A stretch of DNA of 64,000 bases from positions 117,668,869 to 117,732,868 of the forward strand of contig CM060843.1 of the NCBI GenBank assembly GCA_030762175.1, read 5' to 3'. The DNA comes from Metallyticus violacea. Lineage: Eukaryota; Arthropoda; Insecta; Mantodea; Metallyticidae. Every line of letters begins with the position of its first letter. The stretch's first letter is position 1. Positions 12,877-24,440 of the stretch are shown piece by piece. A program made the translations under genes and the position numbers. Below the pieces are notes generated by a model, which was not told the DNA's origin, made no database searches, and saw only the letters and a program-made list of their open reading frames with translations.

Positions 12877-13950
12877 ATTTTTAACCGTTATTTAGGTTAA
12901 GAATTATTACGGATATTTAGAGTTAGAGAATAATTTATGAAATAGACAAGTCTTTAATATGAGTATCTACTATATTGTTTCCGATTTCTTCACCATAGTG
13001 CGATGCTATACTGTTATCATTTACGTAATTTTGTACTCCAAAGCTCTTTTGGTTTCTAACAGGCGTATAAAAGCTATTAAAATGGTCAAATTTGTTTGTG
13101 TTGAAAATTTGATGCAATTTTAATTTAAATAAATTGATTTAATTTCAAGCAGTCGGCTTCGGTAGGGAATAACACACTCTCTTCTGAGACCAAAGTATGC
13201 GGGTTAAAAGCGAGCGGGATCCAGAGATATTGTGGACCTAAATATCTTGAGCCAAGTCCTCCAGGAGGGATTTTAAATTCTTGGATCTCGTACGTTAAAT
13301 AACTCCATATCTGAAAAATTATTGGTCGTTTCACCCCAAATTATACCTTAATTTCCTGCCAGATGGTGTTGGAAGCGATGGACTTACCTTTGTCTCTTTC
13401 GGCAAACAAGTGGTCTTGGTGATTTAAACCTCCCTCAAGGAACGACAGTTACTGAGTAACTGTTTCGATTGCTCGAAAGGCTATAAACGTGAAAAGCTGC
13501 AAGCAGCACCCATGCTTATAACTTTAATCTAAATTTGGGTGTGCACATAAAGCAAATGTTACGCATGAGATAGGATAAAGTGAAGGAACGAATACAAACG
13601 GTACAGAAGGCAGTGCTTTGACAATTTTAAATCCATTTTTGTGACATTCATCTGCTCAGAGCAGAATCCACTTATTGGCTGGTTTTTATTTTCCTGCTTC
13701 TTAGTGATACCACACCAGTGTCACTAGTGGCGGATTTCACCAAAGACATTCCATTCTGCATGTTAACATATAAGTGCCTTGATAATAAATGACGTAAGCA
13801 CTTTCATTCGAACCGAAATATTGATATACTCTACATTAAATTATTGCGTAGATTCATTTCATCATTAGGATCCTATTACTCTTTCATGTGAGGAAACTTT
13901 TGGCACTCATCCGAATCCACTTATTCATATCAGAAGCAATTCTAGTCACT
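12877..13950. other. No supported feature
   Basis: Ordinary AT-rich sequence. The minus frames at 12935-13117 and 13125-13334 have no recognisable domain. Confidence 0.55.
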
Positions 13951-13953
13951 GAC

Positions 13954-14130
13954 AGGGGTGGCCGAGGGCATTAAGGCACGGACTCGTGAACGAGTGGCCT
14001 AGGGTTTTACTCAGTTTCCAGGTAGGTATTCTAAAATTTGAACTGTGATGCTTCCTTATTTAAAAGAAATCCTTTCCCTATTTATCATTTCATCTCAAGT
14101 ATAGCTTATGTTAACCCCTGTCGTGCCTCA
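13954..14130 (+). mobile_element. SINE family C (tRNA Ser/Leu-like head), decayed
   Basis: It begins with ggtggccgag followed by ttaaggcacg, an A-box-like segment resembling type II tRNA D-arms, and then ctcgtgaacgag. The body includes gatgcttccttatttaaaag and a tccctatttatcatttcat block. The same order is found at 50456-50700 (gtgaccgaagtcgttaagac, tcatgaacgagag, gcttccttccttaaaaaaatt, cccatttcag). Two independent copies support a dispersed family. The internal promoter is damaged here. Confidence 0.6.
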
Positions 14131-14417
14131 GCAGCAACCAGGTCTTATTATATTCCTGTGACCGACCAAGACCAAGTGTAAACTTTTCAATTACAACGTC
14201 CACAAACACCAGGTGGAATTAAGAGGTAAACGCATTTTAATACACGAGGTATAAGTCAAGCCAACTATTTTTTTTTTCTCTCATACTAGCACAGTACCAA
14301 ACAACTTTATAAGAAAGTGTGTGGAATGTGCTTTGGAATGAAGCCATCAGATGGTGTATGTGAGCAGAATCGTGTGTCTAATCACGCCATGAAGTTCAGT
14401 TGGGAGTAACAGTAGTC

Positions 14418-14792
14418 AGGTATGGAGGTAACGAAGAGTGAACAACGTGTTTATGTGAAAATAGCATTTCTCCTCGGCAGGAACGCGCGAGAACACACAG
14501 AGCTACGGGAATCACTGGTGCGTGTCTTGTCCTATTGAGCAGTGGCGAGGTGAACAGAGGCCTTCAAACATGGTAGAATGTCGACAGCCGAACTGCCGCA
14601 TATTGGGCGTTCTATGTTCGTAAACATGGATGTACGGGTGAGGGTGGTGGAACATTGCTTACGCCATGATATGCGCTGCACACTTGTGGAATTAGAAGAG
14701 CAAACAATAATTCCGGCAAAAACAATGCACCCCATTTTACAGAAGGAGCTGAACATGCGGAAAATATGTGCAAAGTGGGTGCCACATTAATG
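14418..14792 (+). pseudogene. mariner-like transposase relic, N-terminal domain only
   Basis: From an ATG at about 14420 the frame reads EQRVYVKIAFLLGRNARE, passes two stops, and continues with GRMSTAELPHIGR, DVRVRVVEHCLRHD, ELEEQTII and finally ELNMRKICAKWVPH before a stop at about 14790. This is the order of the two helix-turn-helix motifs and the linker (x-L-x-M-x-K-x-x-A-K-W-V-P-H) of mariner transposases. The catalytic domain is missing, because downstream sequence becomes AT-rich with a (TAA)n tract. The relic belongs to a different mariner lineage from the nearly complete element at 54.8 kb, judging from the divergent linker. It is non-functional. Confidence 0.75.
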
Positions 14793-14914
14793 AGTATTGT
14801 AAGTGTTATAAAATTCTATTTGCACACATTACATATATATTTTATGCATGTGTCCTAAACCATACATACTTAAATATGATACATAATTTGAAAAGGAGCC
14901 AAAAATAAGGCAAT

Positions 14915-14916
<2 letters not shown>

Positions 14917-14947
<31 letters not shown>
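14917..14947. repeat. (TAA)n microsatellite
   Basis: About ten TAA units immediately downstream of the mariner relic. Confidence 0.9.
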
Positions 14948-14949
<2 letters not shown>

Positions 14950-15547
14950 CTTATTTTTTAAATTTTAAAACATGAACGATATCTGCAGATATATGAATTA
15001 AAACATATTACATATTTATATTATTCTGGGTATTGCGTTCTAACTAGCTTCGCAAACTTTGGTTAGGAAAATGCCTATATTCAACTAATGAGCGTGGTTC
15101 GCAAATTGATCCCAGCTTGCCAATAGATCTCTTACGTGCCTTAAAAATGTTTTCTGGGAACAGCGTTTATCTTAGGTGTTCCCAGTGAAGTACAGAAGTG
15201 CACTAGGCACGAAACATGTGGCATTAATCTGACGAGAATTCAGGAAGAAATTCACCTAGCGACTGTTCAGCAATAAAAAGGGGCGTGAAAACTATTAACA
15301 ATAATTATCAATATGTGAGGCAAAATGGGCAATACCAGTTAAAACGGTTCCAACGGACCCGACCGTACGTGCTTTTATGATATAGTTGGTGTGTTTGATT
15401 TATCACAAAATATTACATTAGATATTCACAATAAGATATAAATCATATATCCAACAATAAAAAATAACAAATTAAAATAGAATAAAATTATAAATACAAG
15501 AAGAATAATTTTTAAAAATATTTGAAACGCAAATAAATTCCATTATG

Positions 15548-16615
15548 GATGGCACACAGCCCCATTCCCCGGTTATCAGTCTTTACAGAACTGAGCTGTC
15601 TCACTTTCATCAGAAATTTGCCTAATCTCTCCTCTCCTTCCTTGCCTACCAGTAGATGAACATCTTCCTCTGTTCGATCCTATAAAGGATTGCAGAAGAT
15701 ACTTTTTCCTCCATTCTACTGTACCTTTACATTCAGCCAGATTATGAATTCATGATTCCGCTCATAGTCATCAGTGATCATAATCGTCCACAATGCCCTT
15801 AGTCTAAGCCACGCGAGCGCTTGGAATTAAATTTTTCAAAGTCTTATGGGGGAAAAAGTATTTGTAACAATAAAAATAAGAATAACTTTAGGAAGTTATT
15901 TTTCTTTATCCGTCAACCCATAGACATAGGATTATCTCTAAACAATTCGGGGAAAAGTTAGTTCACTCCCAGATATATAATTAAGAATTGGCTTTTAAAT
16001 CTAATAAGTTTAGTACTGCTGTATCCTCCATTCCCATTATAGCCCCAATTTACTTTCAGAGGAATCATCTCTCTGCATTGAGCAATGGTCTGCTACCTAT
16101 CCATATCCCTCAACCTGTTCCTAACTCCTTCCATACGTTCTTTCTATTCCCCTGACCCGTCATCCAAATGGGGTACGTCCCTTATGTTTTTCGTCCCATT
16201 CTTAATTTGGATCCCATGTCTTGTTCCCTCTCATCATCAGCTGTTCATGATAGCACAATGCCCTAATTAAAGTTTGGTTTCCATGAATAATAAGCAGCCA
16301 GTACTTCATTACTCTGATTTTCTACTCCATGATCTCGCTGTAGGCCCCGAATTCTCTCTTAATTGCGCACTCGCTGTGCCCCCAAACCCAAAATTTCTTT
16401 CAGAAAACATATCCTCACTGAATCAAGGTTTGTAGTTTGTCCACCTTCCCAAATTTCTGCTCCATATGTCATTGTTATCATTATTCAGGATTGGTACATG
16501 GCAAGCACTTCACAAAGAATCCAGAAGCTGAGAAGCGCGCTTGCTAAGGAAACTTGGCAATTACCTTTGCAACATATCTTCTTACCCGCTTCTAACACCT
16601 CCAGCTGGTTAGGTT
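15548..16615 (-). pseudogene. Non-LTR retrotransposon relic, C-terminal part of ORF2
   Basis: On the minus strand near 16480 the frame reads TYGAEIWEGGQTTNLDSVRI followed by CFLKEILGL. This is the conserved block after the reverse-transcriptase domain in many LINE ORF2 proteins (x-Y-G-x-E-x-W-G, then a leucine-rich helix). About 750 bp further on (near 15730) come HEFIIW and, in another frame, LAECKGT, the remains of the C-terminal CCHC-type finger. Then EEDVHLLVGKEGEERLGKFL and a basic tail lead to about 15548. Several frameshifts and stops break it. The intact protein would prime reverse transcription at a chromosomal nick. The neighbouring plus-strand LINE at 17.5 kb has a different finger tail and is probably another clade. 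Clade assignment is not possible by eye. Confidence 0.7.
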
Positions 16616-16669
16616 ATGCGGGGTTAAGTCGTTTTTTTTTCAATGAGGCAGACAATACCTCCTAAACTG

Positions 16670-17503
16670 AATACTGTTCCTCAATTTTAATGAAATTTAT
16701 CTTTCAGTTTATCCAGGGACGGAAATAAAAAAAAGTGTTAGCTAAGGGGAATTATGTGTTAATTAATCATACAATGTGCTTAACACATCACATTTTTAAT
16801 AGTCAACAAATTTTCTTAAAAATAATGATAGTTCATTACTCGGGCTAACAACACGCATTGTTTTTTTCTGGTGCTACCTTAACAAACAATCTGTCGAGAA
16901 ATTTAATTTGTCCGCCAGTAAATGCCCTAAAAATAATTTAAAATGTTTTGAATCACAACCAGTTTTGAGTAAGTTTCAACATCCGAGCCTTCATTTTTGT
17001 GTCAATTTGTTCATCTAATTCTTTAGCTGAAATACCTAATTCACTATGGTATGAAATGTCTGTTTCCTTCACTGCTTTCCTTGTGATTACTTTATCAATA
17101 TAATTATCGATCGACATATGGGGTTTTGTTTAGGGTCCTGACAGACATATGAACCACCTGAATTTACCTACACTTAGTACCTATAGATGTAAGAAGGATA
17201 GGTGGTCAGCCCATTGCTTCAAATGTAACTTATCAATATTGCAGCACTAAATCTTACGCTTTATTCTTTTTATTTTGTTATGACAAAAGTTTCGAGGACC
17301 AGCGCCATGCACCTCTTCACAGCATGTTTTACCATGTTGAAACTAACACCAACCTTTTATCATATCATAATATTCAGAACATTCTCCCAAAGTTTCTGAC
17401 ATTTTGAGAACTCCAGAAGAAGCATTTCCTTCACTTTGGTCGACATGCTCCATTTTCCTAGTAAGTCAGCCCTTCTTATCATTTTAATAACTGTTGTGAT
17501 GTA
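16670..17503. other. No supported feature
   Basis: AT-rich interval between two oppositely oriented LINE relics. Parts of the second LINE could extend into 17340-17503, but I see no convincing motif. Confidence 0.5.
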
Positions 17504-17946
17504 ATGCAACAATGTATGAACTTGAAGGCCCAATATGGTAACGAGACAATGAAAATAATAAAAATGTATGGAAGAAAGTTAAAAAAGTTAGAGGTTATCA
17601 GCAGGCAAAAAATCGAGGCAGAATGTGACACGAAAGACTCCTTTGCCCTATCGAATGAATTTAAACTAACCTGGGGTAAAGAGGTGTATATGCTTCTTCT
17701 ATGGAGAAAGCCGATATCAGGAATGACCTGTTGTAGACTGGGAAGACTAAAAAAATAACGGATGGTTTTGATAGGAGAATTTGCCCATATTGTGAAGGGA
17801 AGGAGGAATGGGTACATATTCTGGCAGAATGTACCCATTGGGAACACCTGAGAAAAAATCTGTTCCCAGAAAAAATGTTATGGCAATTAGAGGTCGAACG
17901 GCATGGCAGGATCTGTTTGCGAACCACACTAATTGATCAAATATAG
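17504..17946 (+). pseudogene. Non-LTR retrotransposon relic, 3' end of ORF2 with zinc finger
   Basis: The first frame (17504-17758) is basic and ends with LTWGKEVYMLLLWRKPISGM. After a frameshift at about 17745 a clean frame reads FDRRICPYCEGKEEWVHILA, then ECTHWEHLR, and continues without a stop to about 17946. The finger is C-x2-C-x7-H-x4-C, the CCHC motif found at the C-terminus of many arthropod LINE ORF2 proteins, where it is thought to bind template RNA or target DNA. The stop at about 17946 would be the natural end of the protein. Downstream is AT-rich and then a long (TAC)n tract. The upstream reverse transcriptase is not seen, consistent with 5' truncation. Confidence 0.65.
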
Positions 17947-18226
17947 GCATTTTATAACCAAAGTCCCCGAAACTAAAAGCAATTTATTTGCTGATTAGAA
18001 CGCAATAACCAGCATAATTATAAATAATATAAAATGTTTCAGTTTATATATCTGTAAATATCGTTCTTAATTTGTTATTATTTTTATAAAAATATTTATT
18101 ATTATTGTCTTATTTGTAATATTATTTTTGTCCTCTTTCAAATTGTGTATCGTATTTAAATAATTTCTACGACCCATGCATATAATATATTTGTAATGTG
18201 TATATAGAATTTTATTACAATAACGA

Positions 18227-18318
<92 letters not shown>

Positions 18319-18426
18319 TTACTACTACTTTTACTACTACTTTTACTACTACCACTACTACTTCTACTACTACTACTACTACTTCTACTACTACTACTTT
18401 TACTACTACTACTACTACTACTACTT

Positions 18427-18487
<61 letters not shown>
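18227..18487. repeat. Long (TAC)n microsatellite with TTTTAC/TTC interruptions
   Basis: About 260 bp. Pure TAC units flank a middle section (about 18317-18430) with repeated TTTTAC and TTC variants. It creates false poly-Thr (plus) and poly-Ser (minus) open frames over 100 codons long, which I reject as genes. Confidence 0.95.
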
Positions 18488-19750
18488 ATTTCAAACATCC
18501 TTATGGAATAAAAATATTCAGATAAAATAGAAATGAGACTGGAACGGAGCATAAACACCAAACCTTATACAAGGTGAAAATACAAAATAAACGTCTACAT
18601 GTGCTCTTAGTATCAAATATTTAAGTTGGAAATTAATTTTTGAGCAACGTTTCTCCTTTGAGAGAGCGTGAAGTTCTAAGCAACAAGTAGTATCACTAAA
18701 GTCCACACGTAAAAACGCGAATAGTTTGAAAGCCAACGCTCCCCAGTGAATGAAGTTGGTACACACCTAGTAAGCACAGCTGTTCGCGACAAGCCGTTAC
18801 GTCGTCCTTGATGGCCCAATGAGACCCTCAAGCTACAGCAGGAATAGAAATAATTGAGGAACGCACTTCCAACGTTGCGCTGGTCGTTAACCGCCCTTTC
18901 TCCTTTTGGAAACGTTAAAATAAAAGGGGAAAAAACACTCTCAAACATCTACCTAAAGCGGGTGGAGGGCAGTATTAGTCAGAAAGCTGATGGTTCCCGG
19001 GAGTGCTCACTAAAACACATCAACCACGTCAGGGTTTTTATTTTGTTTAGCCCTTGCTCTGCTTTTTCTTTCTAAGTTCTCTCTTTTCACTCTATTTTCG
19101 TCAGTAAAACTGGCAAATGTCATCTAGAGCGGATACCCATAAACTGCGTAATGATCAAGTGAGGTGGAATTATTAATATGCCACGTTAATTATTATCGGG
19201 GCTCTCAATCACACTCAATCATGGCAAATTTCATCGTCAACTAAGAGGAGGGGGAACTGTGAGTTCCGTATAACGGAAATTACGATCTGATCCATAGCCT
19301 CCATTGGAAAGATGAGTATTTACTATATCTGCTACACTGAGCAACAACAGGTGGATTGAACATTATTTATTGTCCGTAACATAGTAAGCTTTGGAATGTA
19401 TCTTCATAACTAACCCAAGTTATTTATTATTTTTTTGTTTAAATAAGGGGAAATATAGTTTTTAGCTTTACTAGCTTACAAGTTATATGAGGGGAAACTG
19501 GAAGCTCTGAGAAGATTTCAAGGAACAATGAAAAAGGAGCTTGAATCGTAATTATATATCTGTAAAAGAATGGTCTAACATCTAAAAAAATTCGTGAAGA
19601 TATTCTAGTATATTTAAGATACCAAAATATAAAATGTATGTGGGAAGTTGTGAACATACGAAACGTGCAGAATGTCCACAAATTGGGTGCATTTAGATAA
19701 ATGTTGATCGTGTTTGTAACCCACTCAAAGAATTACTACTAGACATTTAA
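18488..19750. other. No supported feature
   Basis: Moderately AT-rich. Overlapping minus frames at 18518-18948 show no recognisable domain. Confidence 0.5.
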
Positions 19751-19753
19751 ATA

Positions 19754-19792
19754 CGCTGATGACCTGAGATGTTAAAGAACGTTCGTAAATAA

Positions 19793-19797
<5 letters not shown>
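19754..19797 (+). mobile_element. SINE family A tail only (5' truncated)
   Basis: About 44 bp reading gctgatgacctgagatgtta, then aagaacgttcgtaaataaa: the family-A 3' end with nothing of the body before it. It runs directly into a 57-bp (AAT)n microsatellite, which probably grew from the A/T-rich tail. Confidence 0.75.

Positions 19798-19848
<51 letters not shown>
19792..19848. repeat. (AAT)n microsatellite at a SINE tail
   Basis: About 19 AAT units continuous with the preceding SINE-A tail. Confidence 0.95.
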
Positions 19849-19849
<1 letters not shown>

Positions 19850-20050
19850 GACATTTAAAACGCAGACATCAGTCTTTTTAAGTAATCTAATTTGCCACTT
19901 CATAAGATGCCAGCAAAAGAGTGTCAAGTATTTTTAAGCATGGACTAAAAGGAGAGAACCATTTGGTCCTGTTTAACCAGAATTAAAAGCTTTGTTAAAA
20001 CTGATACAATTCGAGTTCACCTCTTTGTCGCTGAACCTAAACTTCAATGT

Positions 20051-20328
20051 CGGTCCTGGTGGTGTAGTGGTAACCATACTTGCCTCCTAAAATTAAGATC
20101 GCGAGTTCGATTCCAGGACCAATGGATTTTTTCGGGCGTAAAATCCTAAGTATGGCTTCCTTCGGATAGGAATTAAAGCCTTGAGTACCGTGTCGTACAT
20201 TTACGGAACGATAAAGAACCTAAAACCTGAAAGAAGAGGCCTCTTAGTAAAATTTGTCGGCTGTTTCACGCCCTGATTTGAATGGGATGCAATGACCTGA
20301 GATGTTAAAAAGCGTCCGTAAATAAAGT
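20051..20328 (+). mobile_element. SINE family A, near full length with tRNA-like head
   Basis: The head at 20052-20121 folds like a tRNA acceptor: ggtcctg at the 5' side pairs with caggacc at 20114-20120. An A box (tggtgtagtggtaacc) and a B box (gagttcgattcc) sit at normal spacing for RNA polymerase III. The D-arm resembles tRNA-Gly, but the anticodon arm does not pair, so this is a SINE promoter and not a tRNA gene. The body (gggcgtaaaatcctaagtat, ggcttccttcgga, ggaacgataaagaacct, gtcggctgtttcacgccc) ends in gagatgttaaaaagcgtccg and taaataaa. A second copy at 30714-31001 matches block by block. No clear target-site duplication is visible. Confidence 0.9.
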
Positions 20329-22140
20329 ATATATTAATCAGAAAAGCGTACTGTTGTGTGGTAATAAAAAAACATTAATAAAACCCGTAGATTTCTATCC
20401 ATGTGATTTTGTTATATTGAAAGTCCCATTCCTTTCACCCCGGAAGTATCAATCTGAAAAATCCAGTCATAATACGGAACAATGAACTAGCCGTGGTGAT
20501 ATCAACGTCTACGACGACATATAATTTGGAACCCAACACTCTACTACTCGCTGTTGCCCATATAAAATACCGCTACAAATTCAAAGTGAATGAAAATTGA
20601 TGTAGCTTCCAATTGATTTATTTGCTTTGTACATTGTGTTTGTTTCTGAGTATGTTTTTGTTTTATTAAAACATATGAACATCTTAAATACAAAGTAAAT
20701 CAAAACTTTCTTTATTTCTCTCTATTTTATTGAATGTAAAGATAATACTAAGGGCTCAGTTCATATACATGGTTACATTTAAAAATACCCACACAGTATA
20801 GCTTTGTCTATCAGTGGTCTTTTAATTAATAATATGTCATTAATTTTTGCAGTTTAATCTCAATAATAATAATGCTAATTATAAAAATGTAGTTTCTCTT
20901 TGTAATACTTGTAATACTAAAAGTTGCAAGAATTCTAATTTTGTTCCCCTAAAATTACTCAGCAATGTCACAACTTATTTCATTTCATTAATCAACAAAG
21001 CCTTTGGATTTTAGGTTCATGTTTATTGAAAGTTATTAAACTCGGTCAGGAAATTGCTCAGTTTACGCATCTTCTGCGTTAGTCACTTTTTCTAGGTCTA
21101 GTATTTAGAGCTTCCCTCACGCTCTGTGTTCCATTCTAAAATCACTTATTTAACAATATTACAGAAAATATTAGGATCAATAAAATAAACAACATATTAT
21201 AATTGACTTATTTTTGAGCTGTTTTGATTGGTTGCATTTAATGACTCCAATTGAAAGTCAAAGGTTTATGAAACTTAGACACATCTTTTTAATATAATAT
21301 AATAGTTTCTGGCAAAATATATATCCAAATTTATGAATCTGTGTAAAATTTATTAGAATGTACTCTAACTCAATTTCTATGGAAACGACAATTATCCTAA
21401 TCTGATATCGGCATTTCCAATGAGAATAAAAAATTCAATTATTTTCCTGCCGAAATCACATGGGCATTGACAGGGATGAGATATCGAGACCAACCAATTG
21501 TGAGAGGATCTTTTGTCTCTCCATCCGCATTTGCTTGAGATGGATACCAATCCCTTCAGAGGCATTGATGGGGGTTTGATATATTGATCTGAATGATCTA
21601 TAAGCGTCTTAAACAATTTATAAGCTACAGGCTAACAAGGACAAATTCCCGAACAGCTTATAGCGGATAAGATAACTTTAACATGGCTAGGCTGGGAGGC
21701 CAGGCCTTACAGTAGCAGCCCACCATAATAAAAACCTAACGAGTCGCTGATATCGCTTCTGTGAAAAATTTTATGGTAATCTTTCAAAGAGAAACCGCGT
21801 TATTGACAAACAAGCAAAGGGCAGCGACAAAGAAAAGAAATAACGAACACATTAAGCATTATTACCCGTTTCAAATTTAAGAGGATTATATGCTCAGGAC
21901 GAAATAATAAAAATATAAACGAAAGCATTGCCAAATAGCCTTAAATTAAAAAGAATTTCCGTGTCAATGTAATAAAATGGTAAAAGAGAGCAAGTAGTGG
22001 AATGAAACGAAATATAAATAAATGTTATAACAACATGCCTTAGTGATGTGTTTGAAATTACCTCAAAAATATGCTACTAGTATAAGGGGGAGCTTAAAGA
22101 TACAGTTGTCATTATAATGGCTACTAAACTATTTCTGAAA
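20329..22140. other. No supported feature
   Basis: AT-rich sequence with no gene, RNA or repeat that I can support. Confidence 0.55.
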
Positions 22141-22740
22141 TATGTAATTTTTTCGTACAAGCCGTGTTTTAGGCTACAGTTTGGAATAAGAGACAGATAG
22201 AGAACTCAACTGGGATTCGAACCACGGTCTTCAACTTACTTTATCGAAGCTCTTATCATCTAAACTTCCGTGCCCCGTCTGATTATACCCTGGAAAGCTC
22301 TAAGTTTTCTCATTGTAGAGATTTATCCTGAAAAGGCAAGTCGAATCCTCGCATATTAATTGCCCAAGCTTCATAGCTGAACACGCTATTAGCATTAATT
22401 AATAGGTAATGTAATTTTATCACACAAACCATGTGTTACATTAAGATTTAGAATTCGGAGTCATGGCCGGGATTCGAACCACAGATCTTCACCTACCTTG
22501 TGCTATAGGACCCGCGGATCATCTCCCCTTCCCGACCATCTGAATGTAAATACTCTGGAGATTTCTAATTTTGTCTCTTTGCAAAGATTTATACCGAAGA
22601 GGCAACTCAAAACCTTCAAGTGTTTGCGGCTCGTTTTTCTGTATGTTAATTTATACATAATGTGGTTTTTTCATACACACCATATTTTAAGGTAAGCTTT
22701 GGAATCAGAGACAGATATTTATAAATTGTTCGTGTAATGA
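22141..22740 (-). repeat. Tandem array of a tRNA-headed SINE-like unit (about 250-267 bp period)
   Basis: Two whole units and part of a third lie head to tail. Boundary blocks recur at 22144 (gtaattttttcgtac), 22411 (gtaattttatcacac) and 22662 (gtggttttttcatacac), giving periods of 267 and 251 bp. Each unit contains, on the minus strand, a tRNA-like B box: gggattcgaacc at 22212 and again at 22469. A-box-like sequence lies on the far side. The unit also has a shared middle block (agatttatcctgaaaaggca versus agatttataccgaagaggca). The third unit stops after the ggaatcagagacagat block near 22715. Either a SINE was amplified in tandem or several copies inserted at one another's ends. No open frame is implied. 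Confidence 0.75.
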
Positions 22741-24000
22741 TATAAACACTCATTGTTAATTGACTTTCAGTATACTTGCTGGAAAAGTCGATGAATACAC
22801 AATAGTAAATAAACTAGTCGATTTATTTACTCATGCTATAAGAATATTGTCTACTACAAGCTTAAAATAGATTACAAATAATAACTCAAGGAAAAGGATG
22901 CAGTATAGGTAAATTGAACACACAAGAAGCTTAATATAAAAGTTATGTTCTAAAACAAAGCAGTAATGCTCTTTTTATATTCTTTAGGCTTTCATGACCG
23001 GCGTTGTTATTATTGAAAGTGATCCATTCATATTGCTAACTTGAATTGAAACCTGACCTGTTGAAGACCCTTAAAAACAAAATTAAATTATATTTAATCT
23101 ACAAAATGTCATAATATCAATAATAACAACAATAATAATAAAACTATAATTAAAATAAGCTTCTATCACCTTGCTTCAACTAAATTAATTAACCAAAGCT
23201 TTCACCATTTTACAACGGTAATATTCTTGTTTAAAAACGTATTAAACTAATATGCAACAAAGAGGCATTTTCCGGATACTAAGGAAGAATTGCGCAAAAT
23301 TACATGTTTAACCAAAACAATAAAATGAATCTCTAGATTACTTTGGGAATAAAAACTAAAAAAATACATCTGCCAAGATTAAGTTTATAAAAATGTAATG
23401 TAATTGTGTGGCAAGAATCTTCCTACCTAGCAGTTAAACAGTTCGAGACCAGATCGGATCTATCGGTGTCACAACTCTTCTGTTTGCCCGCTTGGAGGAA
23501 CCACTTTCAAATATGTGAAAATCATTTACATCAGGCATATAACAATTTAATTCTTTTAATAACCAATTATAATCTAATAAAATTCATAATGTGGTTTAAT
23601 GGATTACAAATATCTAATTTAACAAATTTCCTCTTATTTTCCTAGCAATGCGAGTGTGATAATAACCATGTAGTTACTCTTTCATTAAATTAAACCCAGT
23701 TGGACTACTATTTATTCTTCGATTTTGTTGACTGTGGCAAAAGTACGTTAGAAAAAATTAGGCACATGGTTGATTGTGTTTTTTTACAAAATAATGAGGT
23801 ATGAGAAAAGTGTAAAAAGACTAAAATAAATAAAAGTCACCAGAACAAACTACTCACCATTGCTAAGAATTAAGCATGATCACAGCTGTTAAAGAATATC
23901 ACGTGGAAACATACTATGTTGGTAATGGAATTAGTGCCTATTATTAAAAAAATAAAACTTACACTAAAACTGAATTGAACAAAGTAATATATATTTTGGA
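22741..24000. other. No supported feature
   Basis: AT-rich. The 79-codon plus frame at 23406-23645 has no motif I recognise. Confidence 0.55.
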
Positions 24001-24440
24001 ACGCATGCCAGAAACTAGATCGATTGAAAACGGCGATCGTAAAACCCCTTGAAACAAAGATACAAAGTTAAATGCATTAATTACAGAGGCATCAGCTTAA
24101 TGGCCCAGAGCCACAAAGTCTATACACGATCAAATTATCAGACAGACCAAAGTCATTTATTTGTCAAATTATCAGTAAACGTCAAAGCGAATTTAGAAAA
24201 GAATTTTACGTACAGATTATGTATCTACATTAAACCACAATAATTCTGCTTAGAGAGTCATACAGCTTTCCTGGATTTGAAAATATCTTCGATAACAGTA
24301 CATCAAAACAGCAAAATCAAACAAAGGATACCATATACTGTGGCACAAGCCATGAAAATCCTTTATGATAATATATTTGTATAAATAAACATTTATTATA
24401 AATCAGAAGATAAGAAAAGACCCTTCAACACACTGAGAAT
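24001..24440 (+). pseudogene. Non-LTR reverse transcriptase relic
   Basis: A frame at about 24025 reads AIVKPL. After a shift it gives KCINYRGISLMAQSHKVYTR, the conserved start of LINE reverse-transcriptase domains (N-Y-R-G-I-S-L followed by x-K-V-Y). About 200 bp later the sequence HTAFLDL appears where the catalytic motif A (A-F-x-D-x-x-x-A-F-D) should be, then IPYTVAQAMKILYDNIFV, the helix that follows it. The Y-x-D-D box (motif C) is not found, so the finger-palm part is partial, and stops interrupt it. The protein would have copied its own RNA at the insertion site. Clade not determined. Confidence 0.7.

Noticed and set aside
18156..18530. Open frames over 100 codons long coding for poly-Ser (minus) and poly-Thr (plus)
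   Set aside because: They are translations of the (TAC)n microsatellite and have no other coding signal. The same applies to the poly-Thr frame at 12701-12895.
20052..20121. tRNA-Gly-like sequence with paired acceptor ends
   Set aside because: The anticodon arm does not pair and the sequence continues into a SINE body with a second dispersed copy at 30.7 kb, so it is a SINE promoter rather than a tRNA gene.
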